Assembly (NCBI RefSeq): GCF_946998835.1
Contig: NZ_CAMQAZ010000010.1
Coordinates: 21,570-85,569 of the forward strand
From: an uncultured Corynebacterium sp.
GTDB lineage: Bacteria; Actinomycetota; Actinomycetes; Mycobacteriales; Mycobacteriaceae
Direction of reading: 5' to 3'
Length of the DNA: 64,000 nt
Numbering within the stretch: position 1 is the first letter of the stretch; each line of letters starts with the position of its first letter. The notes under the pieces are model-generated. The model was given only the letters and a program-made list of their open reading frames with translations, did no database searches and was not told the DNA's origin. Positions 35,752-44,383 of the stretch are shown piece by piece. The position numbers and the translations under genes were made by a program.

Positions 35752-36735
35752 TTAGCGGTGCGCGGAGTGGGCGCGGTCTCCGAGGTTCTTGGTGTACTCC
35801 CATGCATCGGCGACGATGGTCTCCAGCTCGGTGTGGTTGGGCTTCCAACCGAGCTCGTCCATTGCGCGCTGGGAGGAGGCAATAAGAGTTGCCGGATCGC
35901 CGGCCCTGCGCGGCGCATCTTCAGCGGGGATTGGATGGCCAGTGACCTTACGGCAGGTCTCGATCACCTGACGAACTGAGAAACCGTCTCCAGAACCGAG
36001 GTTGAAAATACGGTGCGTGCCCGGCTTGTTGGACTCCAGTGCCAAGACGTGTGCATCCGCGAGGTCCTTGATGTGGATGTAGTCGCGGACAGCGGTGCCA
36101 TCGGCAGTCGGCCAGTCATTACCAAAGACCATAATCTTTTCGCGGTGACCGAGCGCAACCTGCAACACCAGTGGAATCAGATGAGTTTCCACCTCGCGGT
36201 TCTCGCCAAAACCACCCCATGCGCCCGCAACATTGAAGTAGCGAAGACTGGTTGCGCCGATGTTGTAGGCCTTGGCATAAGAGGCGATGGCATAGTCCAT
36301 CGCCAGCTTGGTGGCACCGTAGGGGTTGGTTGGTGCGGTGGGCATGTCTTCGGTAATTGGAGTCTTCTCTGGTTCGCCGTAGGTCGCAGCTGTAGAGGAG
36401 AACACAAGGTTATTGGTGCCGGTATCCCGCATCGCATCGAGGAGCTTCAGAGTCTGGCCCACATTGTTGTGCCAGTAGTCAGAAGGAACCTCGACGGACT
36501 CGCCGACAAGCGATTTCGCAGCGAAGTGCACTACGCCATCGAAACTGCCGGAGGAGAGAACATCGTAGGCCTTGTCAGCCACGTCACCTTCGACCAGCTT
36601 CGCACCTTCCGGGACCGCATCGCGGTTACCGACCGAGAAGTTATCCAAAATGGTGACGTCGTGGCCAAGAGAGATTAAGACTGCGGAACAAACGCTGCCG
36701 ACGTAGCCGGCACCGCCAGTAACTAGGAGTTTCAT
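35752..36735 (-). CDS. galE: UDP-glucose 4-epimerase GalE
   Basis: Interconverts UDP-glucose and UDP-galactose, supplying galactose for arabinogalactan and other wall glycans. It has the Rossmann motif VTGGAGYVGSV at the N-terminus, FSSTAATYG with the catalytic Ser/Thr, and YGATK with the catalytic Tyr and Lys. Length 327 residues. It overlaps the dtxR stop by 4 nt, the conserved corynebacterial dtxR-galE coupling. Confidence 0.95.
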   Translation of the reverse strand: MKLLVTGGAGYVGSVCSAVLISLGHDVTILDNFSVGNRDAVPEGAKLVEGDVADKAYDVLSSGSFDGVVHFAAKSLVGESVEVPSDYWHNNVGQTLKLLDAMRDTGTNNLVFSSTAATYGEPEKTPITEDMPTAPTNPYGATKLAMDYAIASYAKAYNIGATSLRYFNVAGAWGGFGENREVETHLIPLVLQVALGHREKIMVFGNDWPTADGTAVRDYIHIKDLADAHVLALESNKPGTHRIFNLGSGDGFSVRQVIETCRKVTGHPIPAEDAPRRAGDPATLIASSQRAMDELGWKPNHTELETIVADAWEYTKNLGDRAHSAHR

Positions 36736-37412
36736 TTAATGATCACCATGATTGCGTGAGAAAGGGTATCTGGAATATCAAGTGAATGATCGCCGCGAGC
36801 AAGTGTCACACGACCTGCGGCAACTTCGGCAAGAGCCTCGATGCCTGGCATAATGCCGGCCTTGTGGAGGCGCTTCATATAGCTTTGCTCAACCTGCAGA
36901 ATCTCGTTGATTTGGACGACCTCAATTGTGTACTCACCGGGGTTCAGATCGGACAGGCGGCGGACGTTTTCCAATGGCTCTGGTGATTGGGTACCACCGA
37001 GATCTTCCAAACCGGGAATTGGGTTGCCGAACGGGGAGCACGTATAGCAGTCGAGGACATCGAGGAGTTTGCGTTCGACCTCGTCGCTCATTACGTGTTC
37101 CCAGCGGCATGCTTCGTCGTGGACCTTGTCCCATTCAAGGCCAATGATGTCGGTAAGAAGGCGCTCGGCCAGGCGATGCTTGCGCATAACAGCCGTGGCG
37201 AGCCTGCGCCCCTCGTCGGAAAGCTGCAGGCTGCGATCTGCAGCGACTACGAGAAGGCCATCCCGTTCCATTCGGGCTACGGTTTGGCTAACGGTCGGTC
37301 CCGACTGCTCAAGGCGTTCGGCAATGCGAGCACGCAAAGGGATGATGCCCTCTTCCTCGAGCTCGAAAATCGTACGTAAGTACATTTCCGTGGTGTCGAC
37401 CAAATCCCTCAC
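36732..37412 (-). CDS. dtxR: iron-dependent repressor DtxR
   Basis: Fe(II)-activated repressor of iron acquisition and regulator of iron storage. Domains: winged HTH (residues 1-73, GPTVSQTVARMERDGL), dimer/metal domain (74-140) including C102-region CYTCSPFGNPIPG with metal ligands M10, H79, E83 and H98-type residues in HRLAERLL and CRWEHVMS, and a C-terminal SH3-like domain. Length 226 residues, as in C. diphtheriae. GTG start with GGAGG upstream. A DtxR-like box lies 45-63 nt upstream. Confidence 0.96.
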   Translation of the reverse strand: MRDLVDTTEMYLRTIFELEEEGIIPLRARIAERLEQSGPTVSQTVARMERDGLLVVAADRSLQLSDEGRRLATAVMRKHRLAERLLTDIIGLEWDKVHDEACRWEHVMSDEVERKLLDVLDCYTCSPFGNPIPGLEDLGGTQSPEPLENVRRLSDLNPGEYTIEVVQINEILQVEQSYMKRLHKAGIMPGIEALAEVAAGRVTLARGDHSLDIPDTLSHAIMVIIK

Positions 37413-37456
37413 GGTTTTCCTCCGATAACACAGTCTTAAAATATTTCACTCAAGTA

Positions 37457-37475
37457 TTAGGATAGCCACACTTGC
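37457..37475. promoter_or_regulatory. candidate DtxR box upstream of dtxR
   Basis: The 19 bases begin with TTAGGATAGC, identical to the first ten bases of the C. diphtheriae tox operator, and match it at 13 of 19 positions. TAGGATAGCC is also shared with the feoA site. This suggests autoregulation, but the right half is weak. Confidence 0.42.
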
Positions 37476-37563
37476 GTTAAAAAGATGCTAGGGCTCGCAA
37501 ATCTAGTGGCTTTTGGGTGATGAGGCGGCAACGAACGCAGCGAATGAACGTTGTCAGTGTCGC

Positions 37564-37701
37564 TTAGGTGAGAAGTGGGAGATAGTTAACGAACGCCGTC
37601 AAGCGCGAGCCGAAAAGGAAAATGCCGACCGCCACTGTGAGAAAACCCCAAAGCGGGTCGACATTGAAGTCCAGTTCTAACTCGGTACTAGGAATTGAAA
37701 T
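37564..37701 (-). CDS. possible small single-pass membrane protein, non-standard start
   Basis: Open frame of 45 codons between sigB and dtxR, on their strand. It encodes a short acidic lead (STELELDFNVDP) and one hydrophobic helix (WGFLTVAVGIFLFGSRL) followed by TAFVNYLPLLT. Codon choice looks coding. No ATG, GTG or TTG precedes the helix; the best initiator is ATT at 37701, with AGGGA 4-5 nt upstream. The frame continues in phase from the sigB stop codon, so read-through is another formal possibility. It may also be a remnant. I do not recognise a family. Confidence 0.4.
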   Translation of the reverse strand: MSIPSTELELDFNVDPLWGFLTVAVGIFLFGSRLTAFVNYLPLLT

Positions 37702-37728
37702 CTTATCCCTGGTACCGGCTAGACAGCG

Positions 37729-38718
37729 TTAGTTGGCATACTCGCGCAGCTTGTCGGCACGCTCGCCTTCGCGCAGCTTGGCCATCACTTCACGCTCAAT
37801 CTGACGGACACGTTCACGGGATAGGCCGAAGTGGCGGCCAATCTGATCTAGTGTACGTGGTAGACCGTCATCGAGACCGTAGCGCAGCTTAATAACTTCC
37901 TGCTCTCGAATCTCAAGAGTGGAAAGGACCTTGCGAACATCGTGGTGACGCAGGGAGGCAACGACTGCTTCCTCGGCGTCGGTTGCCTCAGAATCCTCAA
38001 TGAAGTCACCCAGCGGAGCTTCTTCATCAGTGCCGACCGGCATATCCAAGCTCACCGGATCACGAGATTGACGCAGCAGCATTTCAATCTTGGCCTCCGG
38101 AATACCGGATTCTTCTGCAAGCTCTTCATTGGTAGCCTCACGCCCAAGCTGCTGATAGAGCTCACGCTTGATGCGGGAAATCTTGTTGACCTGCTCAACC
38201 AGGTGGACGGGAAGGCGGATAGTGCGCGATTGATCGGCCATGCCGCGGGTAATGGCTTGGCGAATCCACCATGTTGCGTAGGTGGAGAACTTAAAGCCCT
38301 TGGTGTAGTCGAACTTCTCCATAGCGCGAATCAAACCCAAGTTGCCCTCTTGAATCAGGTCCAGCAATGGCATGCCGCGGTTGGTGTAGCGCTTGGCCAG
38401 AGAAACGACGAGACGGAGGTTGGCTTCGAGGAGGTGCGACCGAGCAGCCTGGCCTTCCTTCGCCAAAATCTTGACATCACGCTTCTTTGCCCGGGTCATT
38501 TTTGCGCCGGTCTGCAGCAAGTGCTCAGCGTAAACGCCGGCTTCAATGCGCTTGGAGAGCTCAACCTCTTCTTCAGCGCTAAGAAGAGCAGTTTTGCCGA
38601 TGCCGTTCAAATACACACGAACCAAATCGGCGGACGGGTTGGAGTTGTTGCCGCTTCGGCGCCCCTTGTCCCGTGGCTGACCTTCCAGTTCGTTATTTTG
38701 AATGTCGGCACTCTTCAT
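37729..38718 (-). CDS. sigB: RNA polymerase sigma factor SigB
   Basis: Group 2 primary-like sigma factor for general stress and transition-phase genes. Region 1.2 (SADLVRVYLNGIGKTALLSAEEEVELSKRIEAG), region 2 (DLIQEGNLGLIRAMEKFDY, FSTYATWWIRQAI), region 3 (RLPVHLVEQVNKI) and region 4 (TLDQIGRHFGLSRERVRQIE) are all present. At 329 residues it lacks the long N-terminus of SigA in this window. AGGAGG precedes the ATG. A SigH-type promoter lies upstream, as for sigB in C. glutamicum. dtxR-galE follow on the same strand. Confidence 0.95.
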   Translation of the reverse strand: MKSADIQNNELEGQPRDKGRRSGNNSNPSADLVRVYLNGIGKTALLSAEEEVELSKRIEAGVYAEHLLQTGAKMTRAKKRDVKILAKEGQAARSHLLEANLRLVVSLAKRYTNRGMPLLDLIQEGNLGLIRAMEKFDYTKGFKFSTYATWWIRQAITRGMADQSRTIRLPVHLVEQVNKISRIKRELYQQLGREATNEELAEESGIPEAKIEMLLRQSRDPVSLDMPVGTDEEAPLGDFIEDSEATDAEEAVVASLRHHDVRKVLSTLEIREQEVIKLRYGLDDGLPRTLDQIGRHFGLSRERVRQIEREVMAKLREGERADKLREYAN

Positions 38719-38755
38719 GAATCTGCCTCCTGGATTTTAAGTGGATTCAATCAAT

Positions 38756-38783
38756 ACAACGCACGGAGTTACGAAAATGTTCC
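38756..38783 (-). promoter_or_regulatory. candidate SigH-type promoter of sigB
   Basis: On the minus strand GGGAAC-type -35 (GGAAC at 38779-38783) and CGTTGT -10 (38756-38761) are separated by 17 nt, matching the SigH pattern GGAA-N17-20-(C/T)GTT. The -10 lies 38 nt before the sigB ATG. Confidence 0.6.
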
Positions 38784-38852
38784 CGTGAAAGATGATGAAT
38801 GTCAATAGGGTAATTTTGGCATGCAAATATAATGTTTAGAAGATCGGGTCGA

Positions 38853-39287
38853 CTAGCATTCCACGAGGACTGTAAAGGGGCCATCATTGACCGACGCTAC
38901 CTCCATCATTGCCCCAAATTGGCCCGTCTCGACCGTCAAGCCACGATTCCGCAAATATTCCACAATTTTTTCGATGATTGGTTCAGCCTCTGGGCCGGGA
39001 GCTGCATTGACCCACGACGGCCGCCGCCCCTTCTTCGTCGCCCCCATCAGGGTGAATTGGCTAACGACGAGCACAGGAGCGCCAGCATCGACAGCGCTGA
39101 GTTCGCCGTCAAGGATGCGTAACTCCGCAATCTTGCGGGCCATCGTTTCCCACGCGTCGGCAGCGTCTTCACGGCCAACGCCTACGAGGGCCAAAATAGC
39201 GCCGGTGTTACCTCCATCGACGTGACCGACAACAGAACCGTCGACGGTGACTGAAGCGGTTTTTACTCGGGTGAGAACTGCCTTCAT
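38853..39287 (-). CDS. dtd: D-aminoacyl-tRNA deacylase Dtd
   Basis: Removes D-amino acids, and glycine from tRNA-Ala, as a proofreading step. It has the signatures VSQFTLMGATKKGRRPSW near residue 80 and a C-terminal GQFGAMMEVASVNDGPFT with the cross-subunit Gly-Pro-like motif region. Length 144 residues, normal. Its ATG directly follows the stop of the upstream methyltransferase gene (TAAATG), so the two are coupled. Confidence 0.94.
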   Translation of the reverse strand: MKAVLTRVKTASVTVDGSVVGHVDGGNTGAILALVGVGREDAADAWETMARKIAELRILDGELSAVDAGAPVLVVSQFTLMGATKKGRRPSWVNAAPGPEAEPIIEKIVEYLRNRGLTVETGQFGAMMEVASVNDGPFTVLVEC

Positions 39288-40862
39288 TTACTGCGTATCC
39301 TCCAAAAGCTCGGTGGGCAGAACCAGACCATGGCGAACCAGGTCAACGATGATTGGAACTAGCGCATCCTTAACCTCGGGAACTTTGGACTCGTCGAAGG
39401 CACCGAACATCGCCATGATGTCGATGACGGATCCGAGCGCCGCCTCGGGGTGTAGTGCGCCCAGAATGGTTGCCACGGACTCATCGATGGAGTGTGTCCA
39501 GGCGGGACCGTCGGTGCGCGAGATGCGAGTGTCGAACTCAGCGAAGCCCTGGCCGCTGTCGACGTCGGCAAGCGAAACGCGTTCGATGGCGACACCGGGG
39601 CGAACAGCAAAGGAAGCCTCGAGGATGGTGTCGGCGGTTTGCGCGCGCAGCCATTCGGCGCGGCCGAGATACTCCTCGGCCTCGGCAGCGAAGGGAGCGG
39701 CCAAAGGCTGGGGCATTTCCTCGCATACGGCAGAGGTAGGCCCGTCGATACGCTGAACCGTGATATAGCCGAAGCCGATGCCTGTTACGCCACTGTTGCG
39801 GAAGTGTTCCAGCCAGGCGCGGGAGCGCTTGCAGCCTTCCGTGCTGCGCGGGTCGATGGACTCGTCGCGGAGCCAGGTGCCGATGTACTCCGCCGGCGAA
39901 GCGATATCCCGCTGTGTCACCCATACTTCAAGCCCCTCAGCGGGGAGCCAAGAGGCGATGCGCTGCTGCCAGCTTTCGCCCTCGATATGCGCCCAGGAGC
40001 CGAGGAGGTGTGCGGTGCCGCCGTCGGTGAGATGGTCGGCCAGACCGCGAAGCATCAGTTCGGTTGCGCCGTCTAGATTCAGTCCGGAGTCGCGGTAGAC
40101 GTGCTCCACGCTCGGAAGCCCCACGACGAACGGCGGGTTGGCCACAATACGGTCGAACTTTTGGCCTGCAATCGGTTCGAACCACGAGCCTTCGAGTGCT
40201 TCTGCCTGGTCAAATCCGTTCGCGGCGAAAGTGGCGCGGGCAAAGAGCAGTGCGCGGGGATGAACATCCGTCGCCACAATCGATTTCGCCTCGGGCTGAG
40301 CGAGGCTCTGGACGCCGCAACCGGCTCCGAGGTCCAGCACAGAGCCTACCGCTGAGGTTGGCGAGATATCGAGCAGGGAGCGGGAAGCACGACCGACACC
40401 TAAGACATGGTCAGGGCCGGGTACGTGGTCGCTCATGGAGGCATCGCGGTCGGAAAAGACAATACGGTCGACACCGGAGAACTCAATTGGCCGCACATCG
40501 ATGCACACCCGAGCCTCGGCGGCAGTGCCAGCAAGTACGCCGCTGTCCAGCAGTTTAGAAGCCAGCTCAGTGCCGAAAAGTTGCTCGGCATTGACTGTGT
40601 CACCCAAAATGAGCAGGCGAAACGCGGTGACAGTATCTGCAGAGATACCGTTGGCATCGGTGAGTAGGACATCGACAATGCCGGGTTCACCGCGGTCTAG
40701 TGCTGCCAGCCCCTCTGCACCAAGGACTTGCCGCAGCGACTCGCTGGAATACTCAAGTTTCCTCAGCGTGGTGGCGAATTCCTCCGCACAGTCGACAAAA
40801 GCACGAAGCTGCTGATCAGTTGGGGGCGTGAAGGTGGAGGGGGAAAAGGTCATCGTGGGCAC
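39288..40862 (-). CDS. class I SAM-dependent methyltransferase
   Basis: Large HemK-like methyltransferase found in actinobacteria beside dtd. The first 130 residues form a helical N-terminal domain. The Rossmann methyltransferase core shows motif I VLDLGAGCGVQSL near residue 178, and the catalytic motif IV NPPFVVG near 245, which typically recognises an amide or amino nitrogen in a base or Gln side chain. The C-terminal 170 residues are extra and of unknown role. Length up to 524 residues. The start is GTG 40862 or ATG 40853; GATAGT lies 7 nt before the latter. Substrate unknown. Confidence 0.82.
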   Translation of the reverse strand: MPTMTFSPSTFTPPTDQQLRAFVDCAEEFATTLRKLEYSSESLRQVLGAEGLAALDRGEPGIVDVLLTDANGISADTVTAFRLLILGDTVNAEQLFGTELASKLLDSGVLAGTAAEARVCIDVRPIEFSGVDRIVFSDRDASMSDHVPGPDHVLGVGRASRSLLDISPTSAVGSVLDLGAGCGVQSLAQPEAKSIVATDVHPRALLFARATFAANGFDQAEALEGSWFEPIAGQKFDRIVANPPFVVGLPSVEHVYRDSGLNLDGATELMLRGLADHLTDGGTAHLLGSWAHIEGESWQQRIASWLPAEGLEVWVTQRDIASPAEYIGTWLRDESIDPRSTEGCKRSRAWLEHFRNSGVTGIGFGYITVQRIDGPTSAVCEEMPQPLAAPFAAEAEEYLGRAEWLRAQTADTILEASFAVRPGVAIERVSLADVDSGQGFAEFDTRISRTDGPAWTHSIDESVATILGALHPEAALGSVIDIMAMFGAFDESKVPEVKDALVPIIVDLVRHGLVLPTELLEDTQ

Positions 40863-40891
40863 TATCTTCGTCGTAAAGCGGGGCGGAGGGG

Positions 40892-41431
40892 CTAGTTAAG
40901 AGAGCTTGACGACGGGTCGTCGTCTTCCGGCATATCAATGACATTGGCGTCATCGAAGGTGGTGGTGCTGCTGTTGTCATCCGACTGGGGCGATGCGGCG
41001 GTGTCCTCGACGCTGGCGGCAGAACCGAGCGCACGCATTTCGGCTTCCTTGAGAGCACGCTGACGCTGCTGCTCCTCCCACCGGCGGTTTTGCTCGCGCA
41101 CGACTCCGGGCTTATAGACACGGGGCTTGCGCTTGTCAGCGGGCTCGCCGACACCGTTGGCAATGACAACCGCAATCCAGGGCATGGGCACGGAGACGAC
41201 CATCAGGATGGCGGCAATCCACGGCAAGTCCCACCACATATAAAACGCACCGGAGAGAAGAAGTAGCGGAATGCGTGACCACTGCAGAACCGCGTAGACG
41301 TGGCGGCGGTGGTCATAATTGCGAATCCTTGAGCCGCGGGCGTCGGTAATCAACGCCGCGTCTTTCTTACGTCGCCGAGTACTTCCGCGCTGTGGCGGCG
41401 CAGAGGAGCGACGGTCATTGATTCGCGCCAT
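40892..41431 (-). CDS. DUF3099 domain-containing membrane protein
   Basis: Small actinobacterial membrane protein of unknown function. A basic N-terminus (RRRKKDAALITDARGSRI) leads to two hydrophobic helices at about residues 50-68 and 70-92 (YMWWDLPWIAAILMVVSVPMPWIAVVIA). The C-terminal half is charged and acidic. Length 179 residues. The family signature is LITDA plus RI-YDHRRHVYAVLQW. TATGCT 8 nt before the ATG may be a -10. Confidence 0.8.
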   Translation of the reverse strand: MARINDRRSSAPPQRGSTRRRKKDAALITDARGSRIRNYDHRRHVYAVLQWSRIPLLLLSGAFYMWWDLPWIAAILMVVSVPMPWIAVVIANGVGEPADKRKPRVYKPGVVREQNRRWEEQQRQRALKEAEMRALGSAASVEDTAASPQSDDNSSTTTFDDANVIDMPEDDDPSSSSLN

Positions 41432-41606
41432 GGTTGTCTAGCATACGCCTGTGGCCTGCGGACGTCTCAACTGGCTGTGCCCCTGCAACTGTAAGCACGT
41501 GCAGACCCGGAGGTGTCCTTAATTTGCTCAATGGTGGAAGTACTCGGCGGCGGTCAACACCTGGGGTACTAGGCATAATTTGACCGATGGGGCACAATTG
41601 GACTCT

Positions 41607-41855
41607 GTGAGCACTCCATTGAAGACGACAAAGACGATTGAACGCACTGATACCCGCGTCGATGAGTCGACGAGGGACGACACCCCGAAGTTCTTCCATT
41701 ACGTCAAGAAGGACCAGATCGTGAACTCCGCGGTCAACGGCTCCTACGTCGTTGCTCTGTGCGGTGAAACCTTCCCGGTGAAGAAGTCGGCGAAGCCAGG
41801 CTCTCCGGTATGCCCTGACTGCGAGCGGATTTACAAGTCCCTGCGTCGCAAGTGA
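41607..41855 (+). CDS. DUF3039 domain-containing zinc-ribbon-like protein
   Basis: Small actinobacterial protein of unknown function, about 82 residues. The conserved part is FFHYVKKDQIVNSAVNGSYV, then ALCGETFPV and PVCPDCERIYKSLR. Its three cysteines suggest a metal knuckle. The GTG at 41607 is preferred; an in-frame TTG at 41580 looks like part of a -35 sequence instead. The stop overlaps the start of the helicase gene by 4 nt, indicating tight translational coupling. Confidence 0.85.
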   Translation: MSTPLKTTKTIERTDTRVDESTRDDTPKFFHYVKKDQIVNSAVNGSYVVALCGETFPVKKSAKPGSPVCPDCERIYKSLRRK

Positions 41856-43597
41856 GCGGGCTTCGTAAATGGCAGCAGGAGGCCCTCGACAAGTACCTGG
41901 CAACTAACCCCAAGGACTTCCTTGCGGTGGCAACACCGGGCGCGGGTAAGACCACCTTCGCCCTGCGCATCGCCAGTGAGCTGCTGTCGCGCCGAATTGT
42001 CGAGCGCATCATCGTCGTAGTTCCCACCGAGCACCTCAAGGTGCAGTGGGCCGCATCTGCTGCTCGTTCGGGGATCGCGTTGGATCCCAAATTCTCCAAC
42101 GCCAAGGGCGTCGTCAATCCTTCCTACCAGGGCATTGTGGTGACGTACGCCCAAGTCGCCGTGCATCCGTTCAAGCACCATGCCGTAGCCACCGCTCGGC
42201 CGACATTGGTGATTCTGGACGAAGTTCACCACGGCGGCGATGCCAAGAGCTGGGGCGACGGCATTTCCGAGGCCTACGGTGATGTCGAGCGCCGACTGTG
42301 CCTGACTGGTACACCGTTCCGCTCCGACGACGCGGCAATTCCGTTCGTGCGCTACTCGCCCGACGGGGACGGGTTTTCGCGTTCTGTCGCCGATTACACG
42401 TACGGCTATTCCAATGCGCTTGCCGACGGCGTCGTGCGCCCGGTGGTCTTCCTGGCGTATTCCGGTGAAGCCCGCTGGCGCGACAGCGCGGGTGATGAGT
42501 TCGCCGCGCGTCTGGGCACCGTGATGAGCCCTGAGGAGACTACGCGAGCCTGGCGCACTGCGCTCGACCCAAAGGGCGAATGGATGCCGTCGGTGCTGCG
42601 GGCAGCGCACACCCGTCTCACTCAAATGCGGCAGCATATTCCGGACGCAGGTGGCCTGGTCATTGCCTCCGATGCGGCGACTGCGCGTGCCTATAAGCGC
42701 ATTCTGGAGGAGATTGCTTCCACACCGGTGGCGCTGGTGCTCTCGGACGAGCCGGGATCATCGGAACGTATTAAGACCTTCTCCGAGTCCACTGACGAGT
42801 GGATGGTGGCCGTGCGCATGGTTTCCGAAGGCGTCGACGTACCGAGGCTGGCCGTCGGTGTGTACGCGACCAGTTCTTCGACCCCGCTGTTCTTTGCGCA
42901 GGCTATCGGTCGATTTGTGCGAAGCCGCATGCCGGGGGAGACTGCTTCGGTGTTCTTGCCGTCGATTCCGGTGCTGCTTGACTTGGCCTCGCAGATGGAG
43001 GTGCAGCGCAACCATGTCCTCGGCAAGCCGGATCGGCCTTCGGAAGGTTGGGAAGATGACTTGGTCGCCGAGGCCAATCGCAGCAAGAATGAGCCTGACG
43101 AACTGCTGCCCGCGTACGAATCCATCGGCGCAGACGCCGAACTCGACTATCTGATCTACGACGGTTCCTCCTACGGCACCGCAACCATCGCCGGTTCCGC
43201 CGAAGAGGCCGATTACCTGGGCTTGCCAGGGCTACTCGACGCCGACCAGATGCGGTTTTTGTTGCGCCAACGGCAGGATGAACAGCTTAAGGCTGCCAGT
43301 GCCCGCGAGAAGGAAGCCCGCGAGGAGGCAAGGGAATCGTCGTCAAGCGGAGATGACGGGGGCGCGGTACATCGAATTGAGGGCTCTGCCTATCCACGAC
43401 CTCAGAAGGTTGCCAGTGAGGTCTTGCCGAAGTTGCGGAAGGAACTCAATACGCTGGTGTCGATGACAGCGGCGCGAACCGGTAAGCCGCATGGCCAGGT
43501 GCATAACGAGGTGCGGCGTGCCTGCGGAGGTCCGCCGACCGCGCTGTGCACGGAGGAACAGTTGCGCGATCGGATCGGTTACTTGCGCAATTGGTAG
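41852..43597 (+). CDS. DEAD/DEAH-box helicase coupled to DUF3039 protein
   Basis: Superfamily II helicase related to the DEXHc/restriction-helicase type. Walker A is ATPGAGKTTFAL near residue 30, Walker B ILDEVHHGGDAKSWG near 130, motif III LTGTPFRSD, and motif VI QAIGRFVRSR near 350. A helical C-terminus has a charged stretch (KAASAREKEAREEARESS) and ends in a region resembling a small DNA- or RNA-binding module. Length 581 residues. GTG start inside the DUF3039 stop. The pair is conserved in this chromosomal neighbourhood of corynebacteria; its role is not known to me. Confidence 0.85.
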   Translation: MSGLRKWQQEALDKYLATNPKDFLAVATPGAGKTTFALRIASELLSRRIVERIIVVVPTEHLKVQWAASAARSGIALDPKFSNAKGVVNPSYQGIVVTYAQVAVHPFKHHAVATARPTLVILDEVHHGGDAKSWGDGISEAYGDVERRLCLTGTPFRSDDAAIPFVRYSPDGDGFSRSVADYTYGYSNALADGVVRPVVFLAYSGEARWRDSAGDEFAARLGTVMSPEETTRAWRTALDPKGEWMPSVLRAAHTRLTQMRQHIPDAGGLVIASDAATARAYKRILEEIASTPVALVLSDEPGSSERIKTFSESTDEWMVAVRMVSEGVDVPRLAVGVYATSSSTPLFFAQAIGRFVRSRMPGETASVFLPSIPVLLDLASQMEVQRNHVLGKPDRPSEGWEDDLVAEANRSKNEPDELLPAYESIGADAELDYLIYDGSSYGTATIAGSAEEADYLGLPGLLDADQMRFLLRQRQDEQLKAASAREKEAREEARESSSSGDDGGAVHRIEGSAYPRPQKVASEVLPKLRKELNTLVSMTAARTGKPHGQVHNEVRRACGGPPTALCTEEQLRDRIGYLRNW

Positions 43598-43661
43598 GCT
43601 TTCAAGCTAACTGAGCTATCTGACGGGCAAATTTTGGTGGCAAATTATAGTGGAGAAAAGA

Positions 43662-44093
43662 ATGTCGGCAAGCAGCGATGAGTCAAAGCCTTCGGGATTG
43701 GCCAATGGAGGACTGCCGGCTGTCGCCGGTAATGACGGCCGGACAATCGGGGTATTGGCGCTTATCTTTGGCGTCGGTGGACTCTTGATGTCCTGGATGA
43801 TTGTTGGTGGCGTCCTCGGTGTCTTTGGCATTGTTTTGGGCATCATTGCGATGGCGAAGGCTATGAGCGCGAAAAAGCATGTGCAGGCCGCCGGGGGAGA
43901 AGCAGTCATCAGCGGAGCATTCGGTTTGGGGATTGTCGGCATCGTGACGGGTTTTGCTGCCGTCGTGGTGTCGTTGATGCTGTACTCGTCGACATCCGAT
44001 GCGATGGCCAAGTGCGAGAAATTCGAACGTACCTCGGCAGAGTACGCCGAGTGTATCTCTAAGCAGATGGGAACCGACCAGCCGAAGGAATAA
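43662..44093 (+). CDS. DUF4190 domain-containing membrane protein
   Basis: Small membrane protein. Two hydrophobic helical hairpin segments at about residues 28-64 (Gly-rich, LIFGVGGLLMSWMIVGGVLGVFGI) and 85-110 (GIVGIVTGFAAVVVSLML) fit the DUF4190 pattern. A short Cys-containing tail follows (AKCEKFERTSAEYAECISKQ). About 143 residues. The ATG at 43662 follows GGAGAAAAG; a GTG at 43650 is also in frame. Function unknown. Confidence 0.75.
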   Translation: MSASSDESKPSGLANGGLPAVAGNDGRTIGVLALIFGVGGLLMSWMIVGGVLGVFGIVLGIIAMAKAMSAKKHVQAAGGEAVISGAFGLGIVGIVTGFAAVVVSLMLYSSTSDAMAKCEKFERTSAEYAECISKQMGTDQPKE

Positions 44094-44157
44094 GCGGAAC
44101 GAGCGCGACCACGATAGCTATGGACGTCTCGGCTGCGGCTGGAGGATTCGATTAGTG

Positions 44158-44173
44158 CTAGTTGCGCAACTAG
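44158..44173. promoter_or_regulatory. perfect 16-bp palindrome
   Basis: CTAGTTGCGCAACTAG lies in the gap between the DUF4190 gene and the transporter gene. It may be an operator, or simply a hairpin near the 3' end of the first gene. Confidence 0.35.
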
Positions 44174-44196
44174 GAAATGAGTTAACCCCGTTATTC

Positions 44197-44240
44197 ACCC
44201 CCGAAGTCCAACTGCCTGCAGTTTCGGCCGGGGGTTTCTT
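44197..44240 (+). terminator. terminator after DUF4190 gene
   Basis: ACCCCCG/CGGGGGT outer stem with an inner AACTGC/GCAGTT hairpin, followed by TTTCTT. Confidence 0.75.
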
Positions 44241-44383
44241 AGTGAAATCTCATATTGGCCAAAGTGTTGGTAATGGTAGAAGTGTCAGAAAATACCCACA
44301 TTTGGCATCCCCTACATGCGGTAAACGTTTGACCATGCGTGCAATATAGGATGTCGGCTGATTACTAAATAGGAGCGTGAATC

